The notes under the pieces are model-generated. The model did not search any database. It saw nothing but the letters and a program-made list of their open reading frames with translations, and was not told the DNA's origin. 64,000 bases of DNA from Monarcha castaneiventris obscurior (taxonomy: Eukaryota > Chordata > Aves > Passeriformes > Monarchidae), in contig JAMPIT010000258.1 in the NCBI GenBank assembly GCA_026261815.1, forward strand, positions 8,795,501 to 8,859,500, written 5' to 3'. Position numbers and translations under genes: made by a program. Positions within the stretch are counted from its first letter, which is position 1, and each line of letters opens with the position of its first letter. This document shows, piece by piece, positions 13,301 through 24,400 of this stretch.

Positions 13301-15171
13301 GTGTTGGAGGGTCCGGAGATTATCTTATTAACCACATCCACGCCAGCTCTTATAAAACACTGGGCTCTGCCTCTTCTGAGGACTCCCTTTCGTGCTGCTT
13401 TTCCCCTCCTGTGGGTTCACACTGCAGAGGTGAAGAACATTAAACCCAAGTTTCACACTTGCATGAGCGAATGGAATATTTTGCATTTTCTTGGCACAGG
13501 TACAACACTGATCCAGCTTGAACCCTAAATCAGTTTAAGGAGCTTGGTGCATCCACATTAGGGCTCCTGTATCCCCTTTCCAGGTTCTTTTCACCTCTCC
13601 CTTCCCCAAAAAATCAATGTTTAAGCTACTTCAGGGTGATGCCCTGCAGGTACCACCCGCCCCAGAACAGCAAGTTTGAATGAAGGAGTGGGTTCACCTC
13701 AAGTGCTGCCCTCTGTAGGACCTGGCCACCTGGAGGAAGGGTTTCTTCTTTTCCACCATCTCAGTCCACCAGACTGCCTCTTCACAAACCTCTCCAGACC
13801 ACGCCATGGGCACAGTGAGACGCGGCAGTGAGCAGTTAGGGTGTTCTTGTGGCCTCCAAAGGTGTCAGGCTCTGCACACAGGTCAGGAAAAGGCTGCAGG
13901 AGGGAAGGCAGAGCTGCACACATTCTCAGACACTCCTCAGGATGTGGGCTTTTCCAATCTGACAAGACAAAAGACTTCTGCTTTCAACACCAGACCACGG
14001 CTGCCTCCCCGAATGATGCCAGAGGGCCACCCTGTAGCCACGTCCCAGCGTGTAACAGGGGATGATAGTTTATAATCTCATTTTCTGGGCTGGCTGCCCT
14101 TCTGGTGCCCCTCATGCTCCATGTAAATCATCTGGAGTCTGATTTCTTTGGCTCGCAGGGCTGTTCTTTCCTTGTCTGCTTCCAACAGGCTCCTGGCTCA
14201 GCAGGGACCTTGTCAGTGAAGACAGTACCAGGACAGTCCCACCAGAAAAACTTCAGTCTTTCTTGGACAAAACTCTGCAGCCTGGGCCAGGCTCCCATCC
14301 ACATGTAGTTCCAGCAGATCGGGGGTGGCTCTGGCATGCTCACATCTCCCGTTCAATGTGTCTGCACTTCCCCATCCATTGGCACCATTTCTCGAATCAG
14401 GGTTATCCCACTCCTTTTTGTTTCACCTGATGCCCTTTAAAAGGCAGTTCAACAGAGCCCTCAGTGTATTTCAGTGATTTTTATGATATTGTTCCTATCT
14501 GCTTCTGTTGTGTCGAGCTACAGACCTGGTGGCAAGCTTTGGCACCACCAACAGCCTTTTGCAGCTAATGAAAAATAACCTGCATTTTAACTGCAGAAAA
14601 TAGCATCGCCTGGGTCTTGCCATGGCAAATTATTCAACGGGTCTCCAAGCAAAAAAGTCCTTCCTTGTCTGTTGGGCTGTGTAAGTCACCTTCCAGCTGT
14701 TATCTTGCTGCATTGCTGAACTTGCAAAGCAGAGCCACAAACTGTCCCATCTTCTAGTCAGGGAGGCAGAGTTCCACTTGTTTGTAGAGAAAGGAAAGCC
14801 ACTGATGCCTCCCCAGCACCCTGCACACAGCCAGAGCATCCTCAGGAGAGCCCAGAGCAGGAGCCCAGCCTGCAGCTGCCTCTGCCACAGGGGTCTGGTC
14901 AGAAAAAAGGGATCTGTCAGTGGGATGTTGATAAATCAGGGGATGGTTTTAAGAATTTGATCATTAGTAGGGTGGTTGGGTTTTCTTTTCTAATGCAGGG
15001 AGAGTAGTGAAGGATGTGATGTTTTAATTGCAATATTCTTCTTGTTCTTATTTTATTTTCCATAAGGGGAAAAAAAAAACCCTTCTGTTCTACCCCAGCT
15101 TCCCTTCACAGCAATATGGCAAATGGACAGCAGCAAGAAACATCATCAAATTCTCCAGGAAGACTGAACTA

Positions 15172-15238
15172 TTCTTTTTTTCTTTTTTTTCTTTTTTTTC
15201 TTTTTTTTCTTTTTTTTTCTTTTTTCTGGTTTTTTTTT
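15172..15238. repeat. T-rich simple repeat (C followed by 7-9 T)
   Basis: Several near-identical units of one C followed by seven to nine T form an almost pure pyrimidine run on the + strand. This is a low-complexity expansion, possibly seeded by a retroposon tail. It produces spurious Phe/Ser-rich reading frames. Confidence 0.85.
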
Positions 15239-16129
15239 GCGAACAACCTACTTAAGAAACACCCTGAGGAAAATATGTCACTTGCTGGAACCCTCTGTTT
15301 CTACTTTAACAATCTGGCAACTCTCTCCTTTGCCCACATGAGCTGGGTCAGGTTTGGCTTGGGCTTGGCACATTTATGCTCTTTCCAGCTAAACCTATAA
15401 AAGTGATGGGGAAAGGCTTATGAAGGCAACAGGGAGAGGCTTGGGAAGGTGATGGGAGAAGGCTTATGAGGATGATGGAGGAAGGTGTTTGAGGCTGTGT
15501 GGGTCCTGAGATCCCACTGGACAGGAAGCAGCCAGCAGCCACGAGGAAGGCTCTGCAGCCACACAAGCAGAGCTGAGGCCAGCAGAGATCACTGCAGGTC
15601 ACAGGTGGAGCCAGAAGGGAAGACCCCAAAGGACGTGTCAGAGTGATCTGGCACATGCTGAGCTGCCCACTTGCTGTGGGACCGGAGCAAAAGCCATGGG
15701 AGAATTTTTGCCACCCTGTGCTGCTGCTGCCCACAGAGCTGCAGGCAGAGCTAAGGGGACAAGCAGGGATGGGGCATGTCTGTGGCACAGAGCAGGGAGA
15801 GCCTTCATCCTGCACAGGGGAAGATTTTCAGCCTAAATAAATGCAAAGCCCCCTATTCTGCCTGGCACAGTGGGTTTCCCTGAGACTCAGCCCATGCCTT
15901 ACCAAAGGACCTTTCCCAATCCACAAGCCGACAGATCCCAGAGCAGAAGGGAGGCCTGTTTGTTTAGACCTATGTGGGTTAGGCAGCTCAGACTTTATTC
16001 TTGCACTTTGATAGGTTCCTAAATGAAAATCCAATAATATTTTAAGCAGAACGAGTTCCCATGAAAGTCATTTCTAAATCGCCCGGCTCATCCTACCTGT
16101 CGGCTGGATTCTCCATCCATCCCCACTGG

Positions 16130-16920
16130 CCTAAGCCCGGTGTAACGTCACTGCTGCCAGCACTCTTACTCCAGGAGCTGAGTCCGGCCCTGCCGCAGAG
16201 AGCAGCGCTGCTGCTGCCTTTAATGAACATGTAAATAGACAGGAGGCTTCGGAGCACAGCAACCCTGCAGTCAGGAAGTTCTCCAAAGCAGCTCGGGAGA
16301 AATAATACTTTATTCCTGGCGGTGCAAATAACTGATAGGGACTGGCTAAGAAGGGTTCATGCAAATACTCCTGAATTAAGCTCCGTCTGAAGTTAGAAAG
16401 GAAAGATGATAAACACACCCGGCTTTAAAACTGCAAAATATGCTTTGCAGGCATGAAACCGGAGGAGTAACAAAACTATCTGACATCACATTTAACAGCA
16501 AAGCATTTCTTATTCTCAGGGATGCAGTTACCTAGAGTCCCACTAAAGAGTCCTACCTATTATTTACATTTCTAAATCTTAAAACCATTAACAAAAGCCA
16601 CTTAATTCAATTACTTTCCCTGAGCACCGATGTTATTACATTATTGTCACGAAGCCGAGTTTTGGCTCTGGGTTTCTCTTTTTATTCTTTCTTTAAATTC
16701 ATTCCTCTTTTCTCCACGCAGAGTGCCTCCCCGCCACCTCCCCGTCTTTCTCTCCCCCGATGTCATTGTGTAGAACTAATGGGGTAAACTGAAATGGTAT
16801 CTGTCCTCATTGACAGGTTTATGAGAATTTAATAAAGCGTGGCGCGGATAAAATGAGATATTACAAGGCCACACAAAGCTGATTGACTTCTCCACGTCAG
16901 CATTTTTATTTGGTTATTTA
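16130..16920. promoter_or_regulatory. Candidate conserved non-coding element cluster
   Basis: A long AT-rich, non-repetitive block that lacks a credible coding frame but carries several developmental-factor cores. These include a forkhead-like GTAAATA (16231-16237), a perfect octamer ATGCAAAT (16359-16366), TTAATT/CAATTA homeodomain cores near 16600-16612, and a TGATTGAC PBX/HOX-like site near 16880. It ends at a TTTA tetranucleotide repeat. The texture is that of a vertebrate developmental enhancer, but this is inference from motif density only. Confidence 0.3.
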
Positions 16921-16935
16921 TTTATTTATTTATTT
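16914..16935. repeat. (TTTA)n microsatellite
   Basis: About five perfect TTTA units in a row directly abut the AT-rich candidate element on the left. Confidence 0.85.
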
Positions 16936-17744
16936 CCAGCACGGGGGCGATCTCACCAGTCCTTTGGTGGTGCTGGCCCAGGAGAGATGAGAGGGGAAGG
17001 GAAGATACAGGCAATGGGAGGGGCTGATCAATCCACTGAGGTGTTTGCTGTGAGCACAGGCCGTGATGCTTTGTGGCTTTCCAATGGCTCTGGGAAGATG
17101 GCACAGCAGGAGTCACCAAGGGCCTCCCCGCCGCTGCCCGTGCACATCTCTGCCCCTCGAGCCTCCACGGTGATTGGGTGAACTCGCCAAAACCAGGATG
17201 GCATGGGCAGGGGTCCCCACCACTGCCCCATCGGGGGGTCTGATGGAGCTCCTGTTGTACCAGGGGTTGTACAGAGCCTGCAGAGGCACTCGGCATGGAT
17301 GGGGCTGGGGGTGCACCCCTGCTGTGCACTGAGAGGGGAGGTGACATCTGCGGTGATGCTCAAATGGACCCCCACAGACCACATGAGGACCCACCTCAGA
17401 GCACAGGGATGTTTGCACTGATCAGCACAGAGCAATCCCAACCTGCAATCGGGCCCAGGAGGTCATCACGAAGGAAGACACCAACCACATCCCTCCAGGC
17501 ATGGTCCTGCCCCGTGCCTCAGTTTCCCCTCCTGCCCCATGCCCACCTTGCTTGCATAAATTTAAATTGCAGGCCAGCTGGGAGGGGCTGCACAGGTCAA
17601 ACCTTCCCCCTGGGAAAACCAGTGTGTATATCTAAAGTGTGCTAGCTTCCATCCCAGGGCAAACAGGAAGAGCTGGAAATCTGAGCTGTGCTGTAACCGG
17701 CTGGCTGTCTCCCTCTCCTGGCCTGCTCAGAGAGTAGGGATCTC

Positions 17745-18098
17745 AAAAAGGAAAGAGAAGAGAAAGGGAAAGAGAGAAAGAGAAAGAGAAAGGGAAAGAG
17801 AGAAAGAGAAAGGGAAAGAGAGAAAGAGAAAGAGAAAGGGAAAGGGAAAGGGAAAGGGAAAGGGAAAGAGAAAGAGAAAGAGAAAGAGAAAGAGAAAGAG
17901 AAAGAGAAAGAGAAAGAGAAAGAGAAAGAGAAAGAGAAAGAGAAAGAGAAAGAGAAAGAGAAAGAGAAAGAGAAAGAGAAAGAGAAAGAGAAAGAGAAAG
18001 AGGGAAAAGGAAGAGGAAGGGGAAAGGGGGGAAGGGAAAGGAAGAGGAAAAGGAAGAGGGAGAGGGAGAGGGAGAGGGAGAGGGAGAGGAAGAGGAAA
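17745..18098. repeat. 354-nt pure purine tract, (GAAAGA)n and (GGGAGA)n
   Basis: Every base from 17745 to 18098 on the + strand is A or G. The left part is irregular GAAAGA/GGGAAA, the centre (about 17870-18000) is a near-perfect GAGAAA hexanucleotide array, and the right part becomes GGGAGA/GGAAGA. The mirror-like purine-pyrimidine composition could form triplex (H-) DNA. The long Leu-Phe and Leu-Ser repeat frames on the opposite strand are by-products of the array and not genes. It is probably length-polymorphic. Confidence 0.97.
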
Positions 18099-18424
18099 TA
18101 AGGAAACCTTCATGTGTGTGTACTTTTTCTGCCAGGCAAGGGAAACCCACAATGCCAGTGGCCAAGGAGGTTTGGATTCAGCCCAGTCACATTCAGAGTC
18201 GCACAAGGGCTCAGGACCCTGCTATGACTCAGAACCCATTTGAATCCTGACTCCACACTGTGGATTAACATCAATTTCGGGGAACACTGTCAGGTTTAAA
18301 CTTGGGGCAGCCCCTCTTAGCCTCAAAACTTGGGCCATGGGGCTTCAAACACAAATAATACCAAGTGTTTCCCCTTCTCTGCAATGTGCATTCAGAGAGG
18401 GTGGAGATGCCCTTTCTCATCCAA

Positions 18425-18615
18425 ATCCATTCCAATGTCAAGTGCTGGAACAGGCTGCCCAGGGAAGTGGCTGTGTCACAAAACCTGGAGGCACTTAAGA
18501 GATGTGTAGATGTGGCACTTAGGGATGTGGTTTCGTGGTGTACTTGGCAGTGCTGGGTTAAGGTTTGGAGTCAGGGACACCAGAGGTCTTTTCCAACCCA
18601 AACGATTCTATGGTT
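18425..18615 (+). repeat. CR1 LINE 3' end, sense orientation
   Basis: The text 'gctggaacaggctgcccagg' near 18443, then 'gtagatgtggcacttaggga', then 'gaggtcttttccaaccc' and 'gattctatgg' near 18605 follow the sense 3' end of avian CR1 elements up to the ATTCTATG terminal tail. The element is 5'-truncated, as CR1 copies usually are. It is the clearest CR1 copy in the left part of the window. Confidence 0.9.
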
Positions 18616-19869
18616 GTCCTCGAAAGGGCAGGCAGCCTGCCAGACTGGAGGCATGACAAATCCTGGCAGCAGCAGAGCCAACAATTTGCAGGATCAAGTT
18701 GTGCAGGGATGTTCTTCTTCACAAAAACAACCTGGCCCCGCTGGATCAACAGCAGAACTCCCAGCACTTTATAAGAGCACTTAAAACCACCTGAAATCAA
18801 AGCGCTGCTCCCCACAAAAGCTCTGTGTGTCTCATCACCCGAAGAGCCCGGAAAGGGCTTCCTGCTTCGTGCAATACTCCAAGTTCAGAGCACATAATAC
18901 AGGGTTTAGGATGCTAAAGTCTCCGAGTAGGAGACTCCTGCCAGGCCAGCAGCTCAATCCTGCTCTCTGGTGGCTACACCTGAAAGGCCAAACACATCCA
19001 GCAGCGATGTGTCCTCGGTGCAGCAAGGAATGCTCCCGGGTATTCCCCCTTTGCTCTTCATTCCTTTAGCTCAAGGTTCAGCTCAGAAGGCAGCTGTGCA
19101 CAAGGAGATAGAGATCTCGGAAGGTTTTAGGTCCCCTGCTGGAGCAGAGCGTGGGTCCATCACTGCAGGGGGGCCCATGGGCTCCATAAAGGGGCTGCAA
19201 CTCATCACAATTCTCTTAAAAGCCCTTCCAGAGCCTTTGCATCATGGACAGCATCCTGCTGCTCTGCACGCCCTGCCCACAACCCCTGCACCAGCCCCTC
19301 CTGCAACGCCCCAGCCTGCAAACATCCCCCCAGTGTTGTGTCTCCCTTGAAGGGCCACAGGATGTGGAGCAAGCTGGGGAGCATTTCTTCTGCATTTCCT
19401 CACCCCATCCCTGCTGAGACGTGCCCATGCTCCCAGCCCCACGGAAGGGCAGCACAATGGGCTCTCCCAAAGCACGTGGCACGAGCAGATGTCCCGTGGG
19501 GACACCTCTGCCATTCCCACCATGACCATCAGTCTCCCAGGGCAATGACTGACCCCAGGACTGGTTTTATCAATTCATCACCCCATAAGGAAGCATCCTA
19601 CAAAGACTGAACTCATCGGATTCTGAGGAGCATTTAACCACCTTCTCCACACTGGCTTCTCCCTATAAAGTTTGAAGCAGAGATTACCCCCATTCTTCAC
19701 TCTGTAATGCACAATAAAGAAAAAGGATGGGTGAAATTTGTCCCACTGCTCACCAGCTTTGCTGCCCTGGCTCTGCTCCCCGAAGGCCGAGCTGCTCAGC
19801 GTGTAAGTGTATGTAAATCTGTGGCAGTACACACAACACCCCCATCTCCTGCTCTCCTCCTCTGAGCAG

Positions 19870-20165
19870 ATGGAGTAATTACAGTGCAGCAGTGCCAGCA
19901 CGAGGCATTTCTGCTGATGAATGCACTCAATCTAAGCACAGTTTTATGTATCATTAATTCCTTTAGCGTTCAAAAAAATAACTTTTTTGATGGCAGATAA
20001 TACTGTAATCACTCACAATTGCCAATAAAATTATCTTCATTGAGCTGTGTAAAACAACTACAGGAGTAATTTTACTCACTTAAAATTTCTTTTTTTTTCT
20101 TATTTATATTTTATGCAAAGCTGTTTGGACTCAGATCACTGTAACACAAACACTGCTAGAAATAA
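19870..20165. promoter_or_regulatory. Candidate conserved non-coding element
   Basis: An AT-rich, non-repetitive block about 3.6 kb upstream of the gene 1 start. It has many homeodomain-type cores, such as TAATTA at 19876-19881, an ATTAATT near 19953, and further TAATC and TAATTTTA cores. No coding frame or repeat explains it. It could be a distal enhancer of FAAH or of a more distant developmental gene. Proof would need a multi-species alignment. Confidence 0.3.
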
Positions 20166-23100
20166 GTCCCCACTCCCTCATTTATATACAGAGGAGCTTT
20201 TCAGAAGCTGTTGCTTAAGGTGTCTTCAGTGATCTCAGGAATCTCCCAAGGGGTCCCTTCCATCTTAGGGACCCCTCTGCTATGATGTCTTCAGCTTTTC
20301 CTTCCAGCTACCAAGAAACAGCTGCTAAGTACACAAGGAGCAAGAGAGTTTGTGCAAGTTGCATGTGCAAGTCATGCTCCTCTCCCAGGGCAGCTCCTCC
20401 TCCACTCTGCTGGTGGAGAAAACACGTGAGCACTTCCTAATCTGCTTCAGAACAGAGTCCACAAAGCTGGCACAATGTGTTCAAACTGATTATGGGAACT
20501 CATACACCAGCTTGAAGCAGATTTGGGATCAACCAGCCCTTGCACTGACAGAGCTCTGGGGCACAGACAGTGAGGAGCACAAGCATCTTTCCAAGGCAGA
20601 AGTGACTACAAAGGGAACAATAAAAGCATCACTGAGTGAGCAACTCGGTTGAAACATGCAGTTTTCTTGCAGGGATGAAAGAAATTGCTCCCACGTGGCA
20701 CTGCCTCTTGCCCAAGCTGCTGAACAATCTTCTTGCAGGGGTTAAACTGCAGCTCTGAGAGGAGTTGCTTCACCTTCTTGCAGACCATTGACTAACTCCA
20801 CTTGAGAGTCAAGAACCTACAAGGAGAGGAGAAACAAAGCAAGAAGGCCTGCTGGCAGATGTAAATGTAGCTTGGATCTTCTTCCAGAGAGCCAGATCCC
20901 AGGAAGGAGGTGACTGGCAGCTGGTGGCAGGAGCAGGTTTTTAATCTCTGGGAAACAGTCTAAAAGCAGTGAGGTGAAATGGAAGAACGGAAGCATAAAA
21001 TTCCTGGGTGAATAGTGAACAATCTCTTATTTCCTCCTTAGAAATAAGGAGAGTAAATGAAATCAGGTGTGGGAGGCCAACAGGAGATGCTGCTTCCCTA
21101 CAGCACACAGATAAAGTGTGGATCTCCCTGCTCCAGGATGCTGGGAGTGCCAGAATCGGATTGCTTCACACGAGAAATATCTGTGTGAGCACACAGCTAT
21201 TAGTCACTCCAACCTAACCTCTGGCTTGAGGAGCCACAGCATTCCGGATGCCAGGAGACAACACTAAGGAAAACACCGCTGTGTGTTTGCCGTGTTCTTG
21301 GCACTGCTCTGGTGTCAGGTGAACAGGAACTAGCTGCTCCTCCAGCCCCAGCCAGTCTGGCTGACCGTGCATGATCTGTCACAGGCAGAAGAAGATGACA
21401 ACTCTGTGCCCCTCCTTCGGTAACTGCAGGGTTGCAGCAACTCTGGGGTGTGGTGGCACCCACCCAGACACAGCTCTGGCAACACAGGGAGGTGTATGAT
21501 CAATGGGGAAAGAAGCCTTCACAGATGCAGCAGATCCTTTCGTGCTCCCTCAGCCACAGGCTCCAGCCCTGCCAGGCAGTGGAGGAGGAGCAGGGGTAGG
21601 ATCAGTCCTCAACTGCAGCACTCCAAGATTCAAGCCCCATTTGCAGTAGCATATGGGTGGCCCTAGGGACATAACAGCAGAAAAATGCCACCTGCTCATC
21701 TGACAAGGACACACCAGAGTCCCAAAGGGACATCAGGGCATCACCTGCCTGACAAGCTGCCACCCCAGCCCATGTGGAACAAGACCAGACCACTTTTACC
21801 TCTCTTAGCCAGGCCCAGGCACATCCTCCTGGACAGGGCATCCCAGCCACCACCTGCATATGCTGGCACTCCCCGTCCTGTGTCATCTGCTGGCCCATCT
21901 CTGCTGGCAGCTGGGTCACAGCACAGACCTGCTGCATTTTGGGATTTCCCACGTCCTGAGTTAACCTCCTGGAACTGGCTGGCCCCAGCAGAGACCCAAG
22001 CCTTACCACTGTCCTGCCTGATGCTTCAACCCCACTTATTCACCCCCACACACTTGCCCAAGAAAGGGGAGGAGGAGAATCTCTGGCAGCAACTCCTGCA
22101 GGCACAGGTGCTCCAGGCATAACTCTCCTACTTTGTTTTCTTCCCTTTCACAAACTGAACTGCAGAAGGTAAAAATTGTTCCTGCATGAGAGATTTAGAG
22201 CAGAATTTAAATTAGGGGGAAGAAAGCTGGAGAAGTAATTGTGTCTAGAACTAGTTTGAACTTCTGCCTCTCCAAAGTTCCCCACCTTTCTTGTTCTCAT
22301 GTTGAAAGACCTCAGTGCACGTGGTTTTACAGCCTGCAAGGAAACAGCCCCGTCTTGGCACTGTGCTGCCATGGGGTGAGATGAGTGCAGGAGCCTGGAG
22401 CCTCCAGGGTGAGAAAGCAGGAAAGGGGAGACAGGGATCCCAGACAGCTCTGCCAGCCTGGAGTTGAGCACATCCTCTTGACTCATGGGCAGGGCATTCC
22501 TGCCAACCCGCTCCTCTCTTGCGAATAGACTGCAGTGCCCTTGGGAGTTTGCAACCTTGTATAACTCTCTGAGCCCCACAGCCTGAAAAAGGGCAGGGAG
22601 GGGGAAGGAAAAAAAGAAGTATAAGAAAAAAAAACCTGCTGGGAAAACTGCTGCTCTTGCATGTGATTTCCTTGACGCAGAAAACAGGCAGCTGCGTATC
22701 CTCAGAGCAAGAAGGCCATCGAGTTCATGCAGGGCTGAGTATTTTTAAGGCTTCAACACCCTTCAGCAAAGAGCCCCAGGACGTGGAGTACATCCAGCAC
22801 ACCCCAGGACATTGTGGATGCACAGCACAGCAGCTCCCTCTGAGGGTGCTGCCAGAGCAGCCCTCAGATCCTGAAGACTGAAATAAATAAAGCCAATGGC
22901 CTGAGCAACAATGCCAGGAAAATCGAGTCTGGGTGCGTCTAGCTCCACCACATTTTCTAGCTCAGCATCTGCCCAGGGGTGGCTTAGGAACAGCACATCC
23001 TGCTGGGAAGTGAGAAAACATCCCGGATCCTTCCCAACAGGTTTTTCACAATCCTATGGGCAGTATCTAAAATGGATAGCTTGAAATATTTTCTGACAAA

Positions 23101-23429
23101 CTTTTGGAAGTCGTGGAGGGTTTGTTTTTTTTAAGGACAGACCCCTTGTGGGGCTGCTGATGAAGAAACTATTTTGCAGTTTCTCTCCAAACGGAGTGCA
23201 AGGCCGCAGCGCAGGGATGCCAGACACCGCTGTTCGGAGCCGCGGCACTTTGCAGAGCGCAGGCACACCCATGCTCTGCCAGTGACAAGTGAACTCCGCC
23301 GCGCACAGCCCGCGACATTCATTGTTTCTTTTTCCCCACACGGCCGCTTTCCAGGAAAGCATCCAGGAAACGCAACAGAGTCGGGTACCTTTGGGACTCC
23401 CCTCCCGCGCTGCCTTCAACCTCCAAGCC

Positions 23430-24400
23430 AAGACTGCTCCCAGCGGGGCTGAAAAACCACGGGGAGACCAAACCCCGCCTGGGCGGACGGCAAAACAAAT
23501 AAACCTTATCAGGCAGAGACCACCCAGCACAGGGAGGGGCGAGCTGTCACCCAGCAGCTTTTCCTGCTCCCGGACCTCCCCCTGGCCGCGGGCGCGGCGC
23601 TCGCCCGGCAGCAAACCGGTTAAATCCCTGTCCGGGCCGGAATCCCGCCCGGGTTTTGCCTCGCTCTCCCGGCGGGCGGCGGGCGGGTGCCCTTGGCCGG
23701 GCTGTGCCGAGCCGAGCCGGGCAGAGCGGGGTGCGGGGCTCGGGGTGCCGCTGCCGCAGCCCGGCCATGCGGGTGCCGCTGCCCGCCCTGCTGGGCGGCT
23801 CGGCGCTGCTGCTGCTGCTGCTGCGATGGCGGCGGCGTCGGGCGCTCTGGAGGAAGGTGGCGGAGGCGCAGGAGCGGCAGGAGCGCAGCCTGGTGCGGAT
23901 GGAGGCGGTGGCGAGGCGCTTTCGGGAGCAGGTGAGCGCCGGCGGCCGCGGCCCCCGCTGCATCCCCGCGGCGGCAGCTCCTCCCCTGGGCCCCGGCCCT
24001 GCGAGGAGCGGCTGTCAGGTGCTCTCCCGGCTCCTTGTGTGGACCCGCGGGGATTTAGTGTCATTGTTTTCCCTAAGTCAGTGCGTGCGCGAACAGCTCA
24101 GCGTCGCAGCGATCGGCGCTGCCGCAGGGATGGGGAGGAAAGGCTGGCTGGGGCAGCGGGAGATAGCCCGTTATCCCGGTAACAGGCAGCGAGCAGGGGG
24201 AAGCCCCTGTGTGAAAGCTCCCCGGGCCCGCCGCCGGGGTGGAAGGCTCAGGCTGGTTGAGGAGGCGGCAGGAAGAGGCGACAGGCGATGTGTTATCGGC
24301 AGAGGCCAAAGTGCAGCCGCGGCGGCGGGCGGGGATGCGGTGGTGCCCCGCTGTCCCGGCAGGCAGCCCGGCCCACTCGCTCGGGTTCAGAGTCCAGCTG
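23430..24400 (+). promoter_or_regulatory. CpG-island promoter of gene 1 (FAAH)
   Basis: GC content and CG density rise abruptly at about 23,430 and fall again after 24,400. The island has GC-box-like GGGCGG and GGCGGG runs at about 23,475 and 23,670-23,690, spans the first coding exon and reaches into intron 1. This is the usual form of a broadly active vertebrate promoter without a TATA box. The transcription start is probably between 23,550 and 23,750 but cannot be fixed from sequence. Genes 2 and 3 have no comparable island. Confidence 0.85.

Larger units (their letters stand above)
1..23430. other. Large intergenic region, no gene recognised
   Basis: No reading frame here resembles a known protein, and no chain of frames with splice sites could be joined into one. 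The sequence is mostly AT-rich and unique. It carries old CR1 LINE pieces, homopolymer runs (for example A-rich at 7566-7583 and 9301-9326, T-rich at 15172-15238) and a long purine tract at 17745-18098, which are listed separately where notable. In human the FAAH neighbourhood includes the homeobox gene DMBX1. If that linkage holds here, this stretch would be the gene-poor flank towards DMBX1 and could hold its regulatory elements. That is inference: no DMBX1 exon is visible. Confidence 0.7.

Noticed and set aside
17727..18206. Long Leu/Phe- and Leu/Ser-repeat reading frames on the - strand
   Set aside because: They are translations of the purine-rich microsatellite, which stays open in several frames because it lacks T on the + strand. 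No start context, domain or splice structure.
1..23430. Search for DMBX1 or other homeobox exons in the left flank
   Set aside because: No frame shows homeodomain motifs such as the WFKNRR helix. If DMBX1 is linked, it lies outside the window.
23054..24064. 336-codon frame on the - strand over the FAAH promoter
   Set aside because: It is antisense to the CpG island, where high GC content suppresses stop codons. The Pro/Ala/Arg-rich product has no recognisable domain.
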